From NCBI RefSeq assembly GCF_002074055.1, contig NZ_CP014619.1, positions 3,195,002-3,259,001 on the forward strand: DNA of 64,000 nt, written 5' to 3'. Under the pieces are notes generated by a model. The model was given only the letters and a program-made list of their open reading frames with translations. It was not told the DNA's origin and did not search any database. Shown here piece by piece: positions 32,399 through 41,808 of the stretch (within the stretch, counting starts at the first letter, position 1; each line of letters opens with the position of its first letter). The position numbers and the translations under genes were made by a program. The DNA comes from Frondihabitans sp. 762G35 (lineage in GTDB: Bacteria; Actinomycetota; Actinomycetes; Actinomycetales; Microbacteriaceae).

Positions 32399-33957
32399 AC
32401 GGTGACTCCTTCGGGGATGCCGGCCGGGAGCGAGGTCTCGGGCAGCGAGTTGACGGCGTGCGGGCTGGTGGCCCACAGGTACTGCACGGCGTAGGCGCGC
32501 CAGGGCGACCAGGCGCGGGAGGCCCGCTCCAGCGCGGGCACCTTGTCGGGGAGGTCGAGGTCGCGGGCGGCCTTGAGGATGCCGAGGTCGCTCGGGAGGA
32601 AGGCGTCGGGGTCGCCGAGGGCGCGCATCGCGACCGTCTCGACGGTCCACGGCCCGATGCCCGGGAGCGCGAGGAGCCCCGCTCTGACGGCCTGCCAGTC
32701 CGCACCCGCACCGAGGTCGACGGTCCCGTCGGCGAGCGCGGTCGCCATCGTCAGGACGGTGCGACGCCGTGACTCCGGCATCCGGAGCGATCGATCGAGC
32801 ACGGGCGCCGCCGCGACCACGTCGACCGGTCGCGGGAAGAGGTGGGTCAGGCCGCCGTCGGGATCGACGATCTCCTCGCCCAGGGCCGCGACGAGCCGCC
32901 CGGCGTGGGTGCGGGCGGCCGCGGTCGACACCTGCTGGCCGAGCACCGCGCGGAGGGCGAGCGCCTCGGGGTCGAGCGTGCGGGGGACGCGGCGACCCGG
33001 CGACTCCTGCACGAGGGCCCGGAGGTGCGGGTCGGCCCCGAGGGCCTCGCCGATCGCGACGGGGTCGGCGTCGAGGTCGAGCAGGCGTCGGCACCGGCTG
33101 ACGGCGGCCGCGAGGTCGCGCACGTCGCTCAGGTGCAGGGTGACGGGGAACGCTCCCCCGGCCGGCGGATGCACCGCGACGACGCCCCAGCCGCGCGGGA
33201 GTCGCACGGTGGAGCGGTAGGCGCCCCCGCGGTACTCCTCGACACCGGGCACTGCGGTGGCGATGAGGTGGCCGAGGAGGTTGGACGGCTCGAGGGGTTC
33301 CCGGAACGGCAGCCGGAGCGAGACGACGCCCGACCGCGAGCCTCCTGCGGCCCCCGCTCCCGACTCGGGGCCGGCGCCGCCGCGCGCGTCCCGCTCGGCC
33401 GCCGCTCGACGCAGCTCGGTCGGCGTCGCCGCGTAGGTGGCGCGCACCACGTCGTTGAACGCCCGAACCGACGAGAATCCGGCGGCGAAGGCGACATCGG
33501 CGAAGGGCAGCTCGGTGGCCTCGACGAGGGTCCGGGCGGACTGCGCGCGCTGCGCCTGGGCGAGGGCCAGGGGGCCCGCTCCCAGCTCCTCCTGCAGGAG
33601 CCGCTCCACCTGCCGCACGCTGTACCCGAGCGCCTCGGCCAGTCGCGGCACCCCCTCGCGGTCGACGACGCCGTCGGCGATGAGTCGCATGGCCCGGGCC
33701 ACGGTGTCGGAGCGGACGTTCCACTCGGGCGAGCCCGGGGTGGCGTCGGGCCGGCATCGCTTGCACGCGCGGAACCCGGCGGACTGCGCCGCGGCGGCGG
33801 AGGCGTAGAAGCGCATGTTCTCGGTCTTGGGGGTGCGCGCCGGGCAGCTCGGGCGGCAGTAGATACCGGTCGACGAGACCCCGAGGTAGAACATGCCGTC
33901 GAAGCGCGCATCGCGGCTCCGGACAGCACCGCGGCAGAGGGTCTCGTCGAGGGGCAT
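32395..33957 (-). CDS. Ada-AlkA fusion: methyl sensor and 3-methyladenine glycosylase
   Basis: A 520-residue protein of three parts. Residues 1-80 are the Ada zinc domain: [11 protein letters not shown] and [10 protein letters not shown] carry the four Cys, the first being the methyl-phosphotriester acceptor. Residues ~85-185 are an AraC-type HTH ([20 protein letters not shown]). Residues ~205-500 are an AlkA-like HhH-GPD glycosylase, with [20 protein letters not shown] and the Asp of [14 protein letters not shown]. The O6-methylguanine domain of Ada is separate, in ogt. A TTCTC-TAGC-GAGAA palindrome lies just upstream. Confidence 0.93.
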   Translation of the reverse strand: MPLDETLCRGAVRSRDARFDGMFYLGVSSTGIYCRPSCPARTPKTENMRFYASAAAAQSAGFRACKRCRPDATPGSPEWNVRSDTVARAMRLIADGVVDREGVPRLAEALGYSVRQVERLLQEELGAGPLALAQAQRAQSARTLVEATELPFADVAFAAGFSSVRAFNDVVRATYAATPTELRRAAAERDARGGAGPESGAGAAGGSRSGVVSLRLPFREPLEPSNLLGHLIATAVPGVEEYRGGAYRSTVRLPRGWGVVAVHPPAGGAFPVTLHLSDVRDLAAAVSRCRRLLDLDADPVAIGEALGADPHLRALVQESPGRRVPRTLDPEALALRAVLGQQVSTAAARTHAGRLVAALGEEIVDPDGGLTHLFPRPVDVVAAAPVLDRSLRMPESRRRTVLTMATALADGTVDLGAGADWQAVRAGLLALPGIGPWTVETVAMRALGDPDAFLPSDLGILKAARDLDLPDKVPALERASRAWSPWRAYAVQYLWATSPHAVNSLPETSLPAGIPEGVTV

Positions 33958-33985
33958 GACTCCATCCTCCCCGGTGGGCCTGGTG

Positions 33986-33999
33986 TTCTCTAGCGAGAA
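33986..33999. promoter_or_regulatory. palindrome before the Ada-AlkA gene
   Basis: TTCTC-TAGC-GAGAA, perfect 5-bp arms, centred 35 bp before the Ada-AlkA start and overlapping the stop codon of the upstream hydrolase. It could be the operator through which methylated Ada activates the operon; chance cannot be excluded. Confidence 0.35.
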
Positions 34000-34850
34000 T
34001 GCGACATCGCTGTGGGGTGATCCCCGTGCGCCAGAAGCCAATCGAACGCGACGGGCAGGGCGGTCAGCACCGAGACGTGCCCGTCCCGCGGGCGCAGCCA
34101 GAGATCGGCCGTCGGTACCGCTCCGACGAGTCTCTCGCCGTGCGACCGCGGGATGACGCGGTCGAGGGCGCCCTGCACGACGAGCGCGGGCGACACGATG
34201 GCTCCGAGGTCGACGCCCCACGGGGTCGTGAACGCGACGTCGTCGTCGATCAGCCCCGCGGCTCCTGCGCGGTCCGCCTCGCCCGCGTCGGCGCCGAGAG
34301 GCCGCCAGGTGCCGTCGAGCTCCGCGTAGTCGGCCGGGACGAAGCTCGACGGGTCGAACTCGTCCGTCTCCGCGAAGAGCTCGCGGGCCTCGCGACCGTG
34401 GAGCGCCGCGCGCAGGCCCCCGGGAGCCGCCATGCCCTCGAACCAGTCGGGCTCGTCGTCGACCGGGGCCACGCCCGCGAAGGTGACGACGCCCGTCACC
34501 CGGTCGCCGAGGACGGCGGCGCAGGCGAGGGCGTGCGGACCGCCGCCGGAGGCCCCCAGGGTCGCGAAGCGGTCGACACCGAGCCGGTCGACGATCCGTT
34601 CGACGTCGGTGGCCGCGGAGGAGACGGCGCGGCCGGGCCGGGGAGTCGACCCGCCGTAGGACGGCCTGGCGTACGTGATGACCCGGATCCTGCGGTCGCG
34701 CGCCGGATCGACCACGGGCGGGAGCAGCGCCCCCGTGTGCGGCGAGCCGTTGTGCCAGACCACGGTGAGGACGGCCTCGGGATCCGCGCCCGAGTCGTGC
34801 ACCCGGAGCACGTGTCCGTCGTCGACGGCGACGTCGAGCTGCTCTGCCAT
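33990..34850 (-). CDS. alpha/beta hydrolase
   Basis: A 286-residue protein. Marks: [16 protein letters not shown] near residue 31 (oxyanion region), the nucleophile elbow [11 protein letters not shown] (Ser near residue 110), [17 protein letters not shown] with the acid, and [11 protein letters not shown] with the His. The triad is complete. Substrate unknown. It sits 32 bp upstream of the Ada-AlkA gene on the same strand, and may be transcribed with it. Confidence 0.85.
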   Translation of the reverse strand: MAEQLDVAVDDGHVLRVHDSGADPEAVLTVVWHNGSPHTGALLPPVVDPARDRRIRVITYARPSYGGSTPRPGRAVSSAATDVERIVDRLGVDRFATLGASGGGPHALACAAVLGDRVTGVVTFAGVAPVDDEPDWFEGMAAPGGLRAALHGREARELFAETDEFDPSSFVPADYAELDGTWRPLGADAGEADRAGAAGLIDDDVAFTTPWGVDLGAIVSPALVVQGALDRVIPRSHGERLVGAVPTADLWLRPRDGHVSVLTALPVAFDWLLAHGDHPTAMSHSR

Positions 34851-34908
34851 GCCCCGAGGATAATGGCGTCGGTGCGCCCGCGGGGGCGCCGACGACGAAG
34901 GGGTCGAC

Positions 34909-35421
34909 ATGACGGAAACCGCAGGAGCCACGGACGACGGCCGCACGAAGACGATCACGTGGGCCGATCCCCTCGTCTCCGCCGAGGCGGCGAAGACGAT
35001 GTCCGGGCTGGCTTTCCTCGAGGCGCTGGTCGACGGCACGCTGCCGCCGCCCCCGATCCTCGCGGTCATGAACCTGCGCGCGGTGTCCGCCGAGACGGGG
35101 CGGGTCGAGTTCCGGTGCACGCCGGACGAGTCGCACTACAACCCGATCGGCACCGTGCACGGCGGCTTCGTCTGCACCGTGCTCGACTCGGTGCTCGGAT
35201 GCGCCGTCCAGACGACCCTGCCGCAGGGCCAGGGCTACACGTCGCTGGAGATCAAGGTCAACTACCTCCGCCCGCTCTCGGCCGAGAGCGGCGAGCTCCG
35301 GGCCACGGGGCACGTGACGAAGCCGGGGACGCGCGCGGCCTTCGCCGAGGGCGAGGTCCGCGACGGCACCGGGCGTCTCATCGCGACGGCGTCGAGCACG
35401 CTGCTGGTGTTCGCGGTCTAG
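34909..35421 (+). CDS. PaaI-family hotdog thioesterase
   Basis: A 170-residue hotdog-fold protein. Marks: [22 protein letters not shown] with the HGG motif and downstream catalytic Asp, [14 protein letters not shown] and the late [19 protein letters not shown]. It hydrolyses acyl-CoA thioesters of unknown type. It is divergent from the hydrolase (58 bp between starts) and converges with the MFS gene. Confidence 0.85.
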   Translation: MTETAGATDDGRTKTITWADPLVSAEAAKTMSGLAFLEALVDGTLPPPPILAVMNLRAVSAETGRVEFRCTPDESHYNPIGTVHGGFVCTVLDSVLGCAVQTTLPQGQGYTSLEIKVNYLRPLSAESGELRATGHVTKPGTRAAFAEGEVRDGTGRLIATASSTLLVFAV

Positions 35422-35480
35422 CGGAGCGGGCTGCGCCGGGTGAAGGCTCCGGCGGGCGCGGACTCCGCGAGCGGGCCGGC

Positions 35481-36965
35481 TCAGCCCCGCCGCGACCCGG
35501 GCACCCGCACCGAGCCGGTGGCGGTCCGGATCGAGCCGGTCACCGTGCGAAGCGAACCGGTGGCCGTGTGGACGGTGGCCGTCGCCCGGAGACGGGGCGC
35601 CGGCGGCGCGGCCGGTGCGGCGCTCGCGGCTCCTGCGGTCCGTCCCGTGGTCTGCGCGCCCGTCCCCGCACCGGGGACGGTGCGGATCGACGACGTGATC
35701 GCCGCCACGGAGGTGGTGATGACGCGGAGGGACGACGTGGTCAGCGTCTCCTGCGCGTGCCCGTGTCGAGGGAATCCGCGGCGGGCGAGGGCGATCACGA
35801 CGAAGCTCGCCGCGACCACGACGGAGGCCGAGAAGGGCAGCGCGCCGAGGCCGGCCCCGCCGAAGACCTGCGCCCCGAGCGCGGCGCCGCCGGCGATGCC
35901 GACGTTGGAGCCGGCGTTGATCATGGCACCGGCGATGTCCGGGCTGACCCCGCCGGTGCGGATCGCGGCCGCCATGAACAGGGTTCCCGTCGTGCCGTTC
36001 GCGGCGACCCAGACGCCGGCGACGACGAAGGTGCCGACGAGGGAGCCGTGCACGAACGGGAGCGCCGCGAGCGCGAGCGCCATCACCCCGACCGCCGCCA
36101 GCAGCGTCTGCCGAGGCGCACGGTCGACGAAGGCGCCCGCGAGGAGCAGGCCGACGATCCCCGTCCCGCCGAGGACGAGGAGGGCGACGCCGATCGCGTC
36201 CGCCCCGAGACCCGCGGTGACGAGGTACGGCCCGATGTACGTGTAGACGACGTAGTGGCCGGCGAAAAGCAGCAGGTCGGCCGTGACGACGGCGATCAGG
36301 CCGGAGCGCGCCCAGCCCCGCGCGGACGACACGTGCGGGTGCGATTGCCCGTGCACGCTCGGCAGGAACGCGAGCGCCACGAGGGCGAGGACCGCCGTGG
36401 CGGCAGCGACCGCGCCGACCGCGAGCCTCCAGCCGAGCTGGTCGCCCACGGTGGTCGCGACGGGCACGCCGATGACGAAGCCGAGCGACGAGCCGGAGTA
36501 GACGAAGGCGATGGCGCGGCCCGCGAGCCGCGGCGGGACGATGCGCGTCGCGTACGCGGACGCCACGGAGAAGAAGAGGGCGTGCGCGACGCCGCCGATG
36601 ACGCGACCCGCGCACACGACGGCGAAGCTGGGCGCGAGCGCCACCACGAGATTCGAGACCGTGTACCCGGCGAGCGTCGTGACGAGGATCGTCTTGCGCG
36701 GGAAGCGCGCCGTCGCCCAGGTCAGCGGCAGCGCGAGGAGGGCCACGGCGAGCGCGTAGACCGTGATGACGGCGCCCATCTGCGACTCGCTCACCCCCAG
36801 GTCGCCGCTCATGGTCGACAGGAGACCCACCGGCATCAGCTCGGTCGTGATCGCCAGGAAGGTGGCGAGTCCGAGCACGGCGATGCCGACCACTCCCTGC
36901 GCGGTGAGGGTGTGCGGCTGAGGGGTCGCGTCGGTCGGACGCGGTCGCTGGATCGTGTCTGTCAT
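35481..36965 (-). CDS. MFS efflux transporter with a TGS-repeat tail
   Basis: A 494-residue protein from the ATG at 36965 (an in-frame GTG at 36980 is less likely). Twelve helices fill residues ~20-410. The loop-2/3 motif ([16 protein letters not shown]) and helix 5 ([20 protein letters not shown]) are of the DHA1 AraJ/YdhP drug-exporter type. The last ~80 residues are a hydrophilic Ala/Thr-rich tail ending in four near-copies of TGS(L/I/V)RT, which is unusual for the family. A hairpin lies in its leader. Confidence 0.85.
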   Translation of the reverse strand: MTDTIQRPRPTDATPQPHTLTAQGVVGIAVLGLATFLAITTELMPVGLLSTMSGDLGVSESQMGAVITVYALAVALLALPLTWATARFPRKTILVTTLAGYTVSNLVVALAPSFAVVCAGRVIGGVAHALFFSVASAYATRIVPPRLAGRAIAFVYSGSSLGFVIGVPVATTVGDQLGWRLAVGAVAAATAVLALVALAFLPSVHGQSHPHVSSARGWARSGLIAVVTADLLLFAGHYVVYTYIGPYLVTAGLGADAIGVALLVLGGTGIVGLLLAGAFVDRAPRQTLLAAVGVMALALAALPFVHGSLVGTFVVAGVWVAANGTTGTLFMAAAIRTGGVSPDIAGAMINAGSNVGIAGGAALGAQVFGGAGLGALPFSASVVVAASFVVIALARRGFPRHGHAQETLTTSSLRVITTSVAAITSSIRTVPGAGTGAQTTGRTAGAASAAPAAPPAPRLRATATVHTATGSLRTVTGSIRTATGSVRVPGSRRG

Positions 36966-37271
36966 GAGACCTCGGGCCACGACGACAGCCGACGCCGGGG
37001 GCGTCGGTCACGCCGTTCGACGCTCGCAGGATGCGGCGGGGAACGACGAAGCGCAGTCGTCGCGGTCGGTGCTGCTGGTGGGCGGAAGGGGGAGATGCCA
37101 CTCCACGACGAGTGCGCTCCCTCCAGTGTGCGGCAGCCCCGTGTGACGTCGCAAGAGGGGGAGGCGACTTCCAAGGTGCTCCCGACGGAGCCGCCGGGTA
37201 CGATTCGCACGGACGGAATCGCACGCGCGCAGGCGGCGCCCCCGTCCGCGACGCACGCACGAAGGAGCGAA
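36966..37271. other. 306-bp intergenic region between MFS and luxS
   Basis: No gene is visible. It holds the palindrome CCGACGCC-GGG-GGCGTCGG (36989-37007) 24 bp before the MFS start, fit for a leader hairpin or operator, and one GCAGGATGC (37026-37034). No SAM, SAH or other riboswitch core is recognised before luxS. A ribosome site GAAGGAG (37260-37266) serves luxS. Confidence 0.5.
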
Positions 37272-37739
37272 ATGAACCAGCCCAAGATGAACGTCGAGTC
37301 GTTCAACCTCGACCACCGCACCGTCGAGGCCCCCTACGTGCGCCTGGCCGACCACAAGGAGCTCCCGCACGGCGACACGCTCTCGAAGTACGACGTCCGC
37401 TTCACGCAGCCCAACGAGGGCCACCTCGACATGAAGACGGTCCACTCGCTCGAGCACCTCTTCGCCGAGAAGTCCCGCTCGCGCACCGACAAGGTCGTCG
37501 ACTTCTCGCCGATGGGCTGCCAGACCGGCTTCTACCTCCTGCTCCAGGGCACGCCCGACATCGAGGACGTCATGGACCTCATCGAGCAGACCATGAACGA
37601 CATCCTCGAGGCCACCGAGGTGCCGGCCGCCAACGAGGTCCAGTGCGGCTGGGGCGCCAACCACTCGCTCGAGGGCGCGCAGGAGGCGGCGCGCACCTTC
37701 CTGAGCGCCCGCGCCGAGTGGTCGACCGTCACCGCGTGA
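37272..37739 (+). CDS. luxS: S-ribosylhomocysteine lyase LuxS
   Basis: A 155-residue protein, full length. The metal site is HSLEHLFAE (two His) plus Cys in [11 protein letters not shown]. The catalytic Cys lies in [13 protein letters not shown] and Ser near the N-terminus in VESFNLDH. It splits S-ribosylhomocysteine to homocysteine and the autoinducer-2 precursor. The following mtnN begins within its stop codon, joining the two detoxification steps after SAM-dependent methylation. Confidence 0.97.
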   Translation: MNQPKMNVESFNLDHRTVEAPYVRLADHKELPHGDTLSKYDVRFTQPNEGHLDMKTVHSLEHLFAEKSRSRTDKVVDFSPMGCQTGFYLLLQGTPDIEDVMDLIEQTMNDILEATEVPAANEVQCGWGANHSLEGAQEAARTFLSARAEWSTVTA

Positions 37740-38449
37740 GCAGCGCACCGGGCATCGTCGTCGTCGCGATGGAGGAGGAGGCGGAGCCGTTCCTCCAGCG
37801 CGCCTCCCGCGTGTCCGACGAGGTCGAGGTCGGCGGAGCCGTCCAGCGCACCCTCACCGTCGACGACGTCGAGCTCCTCCTCGTGCGGAGCGGCATCGGC
37901 CTCGTCAACGCGGCGGGTGCCGCGACGGCGGCCATCGTCCTCGCCGAGCGATCGGGTGCTCCGGCGCCCGTCGTCCTCAGCGCCGGGACCGCAGGAGGCA
38001 CGGGCCCCCGCATCGAGGTCGGCGACGTCGTCGTCGGCGCCGAGTACGTGAACCTCGACGCCGACGCCCGCGTGTTCGGCTACGCGTACGGGCAGGTGCC
38101 CCGGATGCCGGCGTCCTACCTGGGCGACGACCGGCTCCTGCGCTCGTCGCTCGCCTTCTCACCCGAGGGCGGCGGCTGGCGGACCCACGCCGGCCTGATC
38201 GCGTCGAGCTACTCGTTCATGACGCCGGAGAAGGTCGAGCGGGGCATGGGGTTCTTCCCCGCGATCGTCGCCACCGACATGGAGTCGATCGCGCTGGCGC
38301 AGACGTGTCACGTGCACGGGGTGCCGTTCCTCTCCGTGCGGGGCATCTCCGACCTCGCCGGGCCCGACGGCGCGAACGACCACGACTCGAACGCGCTGCT
38401 GGCCTCGGAGCACTCCGCCGACGTGACGCTGCACCTGCTGCGGGCGTAG
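37736..38449 (+). CDS. mtnN: 5'-methylthioadenosine/S-adenosylhomocysteine nucleosidase
   Basis: A 237-residue protein from a GTG overlapping the luxS stop (GTGA). Marks: [13 protein letters not shown] at the start, [22 protein letters not shown], and [13 protein letters not shown] with the nucleoside-binding Met-Glu and RGISDLAG with the catalytic Asp. It removes adenine from SAH to give S-ribosylhomocysteine, the LuxS substrate, and from methylthioadenosine. Operon order and coupling confirm the role. Confidence 0.94.
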   Translation: MSSAPGIVVVAMEEEAEPFLQRASRVSDEVEVGGAVQRTLTVDDVELLLVRSGIGLVNAAGAATAAIVLAERSGAPAPVVLSAGTAGGTGPRIEVGDVVVGAEYVNLDADARVFGYAYGQVPRMPASYLGDDRLLRSSLAFSPEGGGWRTHAGLIASSYSFMTPEKVERGMGFFPAIVATDMESIALAQTCHVHGVPFLSVRGISDLAGPDGANDHDSNALLASEHSADVTLHLLRA

Positions 38450-38466
38450 CCGCCGGCCCCCCGGGC

Positions 38467-38614
38467 GAGACTCCACGACTCGCCACTCACTTTCGGAAAA
38501 ACGCGCCAATCGTGGAGTCTCGCTCCCGCGATCCCGGCCGACCCGCGGCTCCTGCCGCCGAGACTCCACGACTCGCCGCTCACTTTCGGGAAAACGTACC
38601 AATCGTGGAGTCTC
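38467..38614. repeat. pair of 55-bp palindromic elements
   Basis: Copies at 38467-38521 and 38560-38614, 93 bp apart, both with the CTCACTTTCGG core on plus. Terminal arms GAGACTCCACGA/TCGTGGAGTCTC are perfect. The second copy is preceded by GCGGCTCCTGCCGCC, as is the copy at 42943. The pair begins 17 bp after the mtnN stop and lies upstream of telA. Confidence 0.92.
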
Positions 38615-38700
38615 GCGCAGCACCGGCACTGGGCACCGGCGGAGGCGCGCGTCCTAGGCTGAGGTCGACGCGCACCCGCGCGCGGTTGTGGAGGGGTTGG

Positions 38701-39879
38701 ATGTCCGAACTCGATCTGGGCCAGAAGCTCACGCCGCCCGCCGCCGTCCCCGAGGTGACCGAAGACCAGGCCGTCGGCATGGTCGCCGTGCCGCCCGAGA
38801 AGCGCAGCGAGCTCGACGCCAAGGCGGAGGAGTTCGTCCGCGACCTCGCCGGCGAGCAGCCGAACAGCCCCGCGTTCGTCGCCCGGGTGGACGACATCGT
38901 CCGGATGGGCGAGCAGGAGCTCCGCGCCTCCGCCCAGGTCTCGAACCGCCTCCTCGAGAAGCCCTCCACCTCGCTCGCCGCCGCGCGGGGCCGCGGAGCC
39001 GCCGGAGACGCGCAGACCCGGGTGGCCAAGAGCCTGCAGGATCTCCGCGACGTCGTCACCGACCTCGACCCGGGGCACGCCGACCTCCACGGGGCCAGGA
39101 AGGTCCTGGGCATCCTGCCCGGCGGTCGGAAGATCGCCCGCTACTTCGAGCGGTACCAGTCGTCGCAGAAGCAGCTCGACGCCGTCATCGCGGCGCTGGT
39201 GTCCGGGCAGGACGAGCTCCGGAAGGACAACGCCGCCATCGACGAGGAGCGGGCGAACCTCTGGGCCACCATGGGCCGCCTCGCCGAGTACTCGACGCTC
39301 GCGACCGCGCTCGACCGTGCCACGGGCGCGAAGGCGGAGGAGCTCCGCGCGACCGACCCGCGAGCGGCCGACGCTCTCGTCGCCGACGCCCTGTTCCCGA
39401 TCCGGCAGCGACGGCAGGATCTCGCGACCCAGATCGCCGTGTCGGTCCAGGGCTATCTGGCGCTCGACCTGGTCCGCAAGAACAACGTCGAGCTGATCAA
39501 GGGTGTCGAGCGGGCGCGGACCACGACGATCTCGGCGCTCCGCACCGCCGTGCTCGTGTCCGAGGCGCTCGGGACGCAGAAGCTCGTCCTCGACCAGATC
39601 GGCGCCCTCAACGACGCGACGAACGCGATGATCGGCCGGACCAGCGACCTCCTCCAGCAGCAGACGAGCACGGTCCACGAGCAGGCGACGACGTCGGGCG
39701 TCGGCGTCGAGACGCTCCAGAAGGCCTTCGACTCCGTGTTCGCCACGATGGACGCGATCGACGGCTATCGCGCGAAGGCGGTCGCGAGCATGCAGGAGAC
39801 GGTGGTCGCCCTCGAGGGGCAGGTCGCGCGGTCGCAGGGGTACCTCGAGCGGTCGCGGGCCGCTGGTCCTCGCGGCTGA
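38701..39879 (+). CDS. telA: TelA-family toxic anion resistance protein
   Basis: A 392-residue, mostly helical protein. TelA family marks are LHGARKVLGILPGGRKIARYFERYQSS (split here: GILPGGRKIARYFERY about residues 138-153), AVIAALVSGQDELRKDNAAI and IRQRRQDLATQIAVSVQGYLAL. Members are linked to tellurite and lantibiotic tolerance and to Ter-type stress systems; the molecular action is unknown. The gene faces a three-gene operon with two YbjQ-family proteins, with palindromic repeats between. Confidence 0.9.
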   Translation: MSELDLGQKLTPPAAVPEVTEDQAVGMVAVPPEKRSELDAKAEEFVRDLAGEQPNSPAFVARVDDIVRMGEQELRASAQVSNRLLEKPSTSLAAARGRGAAGDAQTRVAKSLQDLRDVVTDLDPGHADLHGARKVLGILPGGRKIARYFERYQSSQKQLDAVIAALVSGQDELRKDNAAIDEERANLWATMGRLAEYSTLATALDRATGAKAEELRATDPRAADALVADALFPIRQRRQDLATQIAVSVQGYLALDLVRKNNVELIKGVERARTTTISALRTAVLVSEALGTQKLVLDQIGALNDATNAMIGRTSDLLQQQTSTVHEQATTSGVGVETLQKAFDSVFATMDAIDGYRAKAVASMQETVVALEGQVARSQGYLERSRAAGPRG

Positions 39880-39920
39880 CGCGGCACGGGCATCGCGGGG
39901 CGGCGTGGTCCGCTGGGCGC

Positions 39921-40058
39921 GAGACTCCACGATTGGGGCGTTTTTCTGAAGGTGAGCGGCGTGTTGTGGAGTTACGCGCGGAAGGGTAACGCGGCCGTTC
40001 CGCGAGACTCCACGATTGGGGCGTTTCCCCGAAGGTGAGCGGCGTGTTGTGGAGTCAC
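39921..40058. repeat. tandem pair of 55-bp palindromic elements, 83-bp period
   Basis: Copies at 39921-39975 and 40004-40058, starts 83 bp apart, as in the array at 11-229. Both carry the core in reverse (GAAGGTGAGCGGCG on plus). They lie between the convergent telA and the 305-residue gene. The second copy covers the stop codon of that gene (40055-40057). Confidence 0.9.
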
Positions 40059-40972
40059 GCCGGAGTGTGCGGCGGGGCGGGCGGGCCGGCGGGCGGCAGG
40101 TCGAGCGAGGAGACCGCGAAGCGGTCCGCCAGGAACCGACCGTTGACGAGGAGGCCGGTGGCGTCCTGCTCGACGGCGGCGTCGCGCATCCTGCGGGCCG
40201 CCAGTTCGAGCGCGTCGAGCTGCGCGAGAAGCGCCTCGGCGGCCGTCATGCCGTTCGAGAGCACGTGGCTCTCGGCCCAGTCGGCGGGGAGCGCCAGGTA
40301 GGCGCGGAGGGTGTCGGGCAGGTAGGCCGTGGCGGTCCGCCGGACCAGGATCTCCGGCTCGCCGCTCCCCGCCACCCGCGGCAGGGTCTCGCCGAGGAGC
40401 GAGGCGATCCGCGTCACGCGATCCGCCGCCTCGGCGGGAACGCGGCCCCCGAGGCGCGCGGGCAGGGCCACGAGCCCCCGCGCCACGTCGGAGTCGTCGA
40501 CGACGACGTCGGTGCCGACGGGGCGCACGCCGAGCGCCGCCAGGGCCCGCGCGGCGTTCGCGGCGTCGCCGGCCGCGTCCGCTGCGATGGCCCCGACCTC
40601 GCCCGCGAAGAGCGAGAGCCAGTCGCCGAGGGAGAGGGTCCGGCGGGAGATGACGATGCCGCGCACGACCCGGGCGACCTCGCCGACGAGCGTGCCGTCG
40701 CGCTCCAGTCGCAGGGTCATCGACTCGTCGTCGCGGCGGATCCGGACGAGCGACACGGCTCCCGGCCGACCCGACAGACGGTCGCCGAGGGTGCGGGTGC
40801 GCTCGACCTCGAGCGTCCGACGCGCGACCCCTGCCGGCAGGGCACGCCCGACGCCGTCGACCAGGGCCGCGAGGAGCGCGCGCGGATCGTCGCCCGCGGA
40901 CGCGCCGAGACCCGTGGCGCCCGGACCGGAGGTGCCGACACCGGATGCTCCCGGACCGGAGGCATCGCTCAC
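40055..40972 (-). CDS. unknown protein linked to YbjQ and TelA genes
   Basis: A 305-residue protein from a GTG that overlaps the stop of the upstream YbjQ gene (GTGA). A low-complexity Gly/Ala/Pro N-terminus (~25 residues) is followed by a mixed domain (LEVERTRTLGDRLSGRPGAV, MTLRLERDG, VRGIVISRRTLSLGDW). A long helical half follows (LPARLGGRVPAEAADRVTRI, AEALLAQLDALELAARRM). I recognise no family. Its coupling to YbjQ genes and position next to telA suggest a shared stress function. The C-terminal codons lie inside a palindromic repeat. Confidence 0.65.
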   Translation of the reverse strand: MSDASGPGASGVGTSGPGATGLGASAGDDPRALLAALVDGVGRALPAGVARRTLEVERTRTLGDRLSGRPGAVSLVRIRRDDESMTLRLERDGTLVGEVARVVRGIVISRRTLSLGDWLSLFAGEVGAIAADAAGDAANAARALAALGVRPVGTDVVVDDSDVARGLVALPARLGGRVPAEAADRVTRIASLLGETLPRVAGSGEPEILVRRTATAYLPDTLRAYLALPADWAESHVLSNGMTAAEALLAQLDALELAARRMRDAAVEQDATGLLVNGRFLADRFAVSSLDLPPAGPPAPPHTPA

Positions 40973-41808
40973 CGGGACGGCCCGTCGGTGAGCGGGAGCA
41001 CGAGGGTCGGCGTCGCGATGACGTGGTCGTCGCGCAGTGACCGCACGGCGGTGCCGATCGCGAAGAACTCCGTCGTGTGGCCGCCCCAGCGGTGCGGGAG
41101 GGAGAGCAGCTGCACGCCCACGATCCCCTCGGCCGCGAGGACCTCCGCCTCCGTCTGCATCCTGCCCATGGCCAGCTCGCGGGCGTCGTAGAGCGCCTCG
41201 GTGTACTGCGGGATCTCGACGTTCGCCCCGACCGTGTTGAGCGAGGCCAGCATGCCGCGGTGCGCGATGTGATAGACGCAGGTGCCCATGACGAGACCCT
41301 GGGGCGCGTAACCGGCCTGGATGAGGGTCCAGAAGTCCTGGCCCGAGAGGTCGGAGGTGAACGGCAGGCCGCGGTTGTTGCGCCAGGTCCCCGTCGGCGG
41401 CGCCTCGTCGGCGACGACGGCCGTGCCCACCGCCACGAACTCGGCGAGATCGTTGCCGTACTCCTTGAAGTCGATCTCGAGCCGGACGCCCACGATGCCG
41501 TCCGCCCCGAGCGCGTCGGCCTCCGCCTCCATCCGGGTCATGGCGAGATCGCGGGCGTGGTACATCGCCTCGCTGAGCTTGTCGAGCTCCATGTTCTTCG
41601 ACCACTTCCCGAGCTGGATCCCGACGTGGTAGACGCTCGACCCGAGTACGAGCCCGACCGGGCGGAACCCGGCCTGCTTCACCAGCAGGAACTCGTTCAC
41701 GGTCAGATCGGACGTGAAGAGCCGCTTCCGCCCGTCGGCGAGGCGGGCGCGGGCGTCCTTCGGCAGGGCGACCTTCGAGAGGTCGGGGCCGGTGGGGGTG
41801 TCGGTCAT
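40969..41808 (-). CDS. double YbjQ-family protein
   Basis: A 279-residue protein made of two copies of the YbjQ/UPF0145 heavy-metal-binding-like domain. Domain 1: SSVYHVGIQLGKW to ALGADGIVGVRLEIDF, about residues 20-145. Domain 2: GTCVYHIAHRGML to AAEGIVGVQLLSLPH, about residues 150-265. The repeat suggests an internal duplication. YbjQ proteins form pentamers of unknown role, and the metal-binding label is by annotation only. Coupled by four-base overlaps to genes on both sides. Confidence 0.8.
   Translation of the reverse strand: MTDTPTGPDLSKVALPKDARARLADGRKRLFTSDLTVNEFLLVKQAGFRPVGLVLGSSVYHVGIQLGKWSKNMELDKLSEAMYHARDLAMTRMEAEADALGADGIVGVRLEIDFKEYGNDLAEFVAVGTAVVADEAPPTGTWRNNRGLPFTSDLSGQDFWTLIQAGYAPQGLVMGTCVYHIAHRGMLASLNTVGANVEIPQYTEALYDARELAMGRMQTEAEVLAAEGIVGVQLLSLPHRWGGHTTEFFAIGTAVRSLRDDHVIATPTLVLPLTDGPSR

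Noticed and set aside
34000-37260. Long minus-strand open frame extending the Ada-AlkA gene upstream by over 1000 codons
   Set aside because: It crosses the hydrolase, thioesterase and MFS genes out of frame; the true start is the ATG at 33957.
37139-37271. Possible SAM or SAH riboswitch before luxS-mtnN
   Set aside because: I could not find a conserved core of any SAM or SAH class; a covariance search would settle this.
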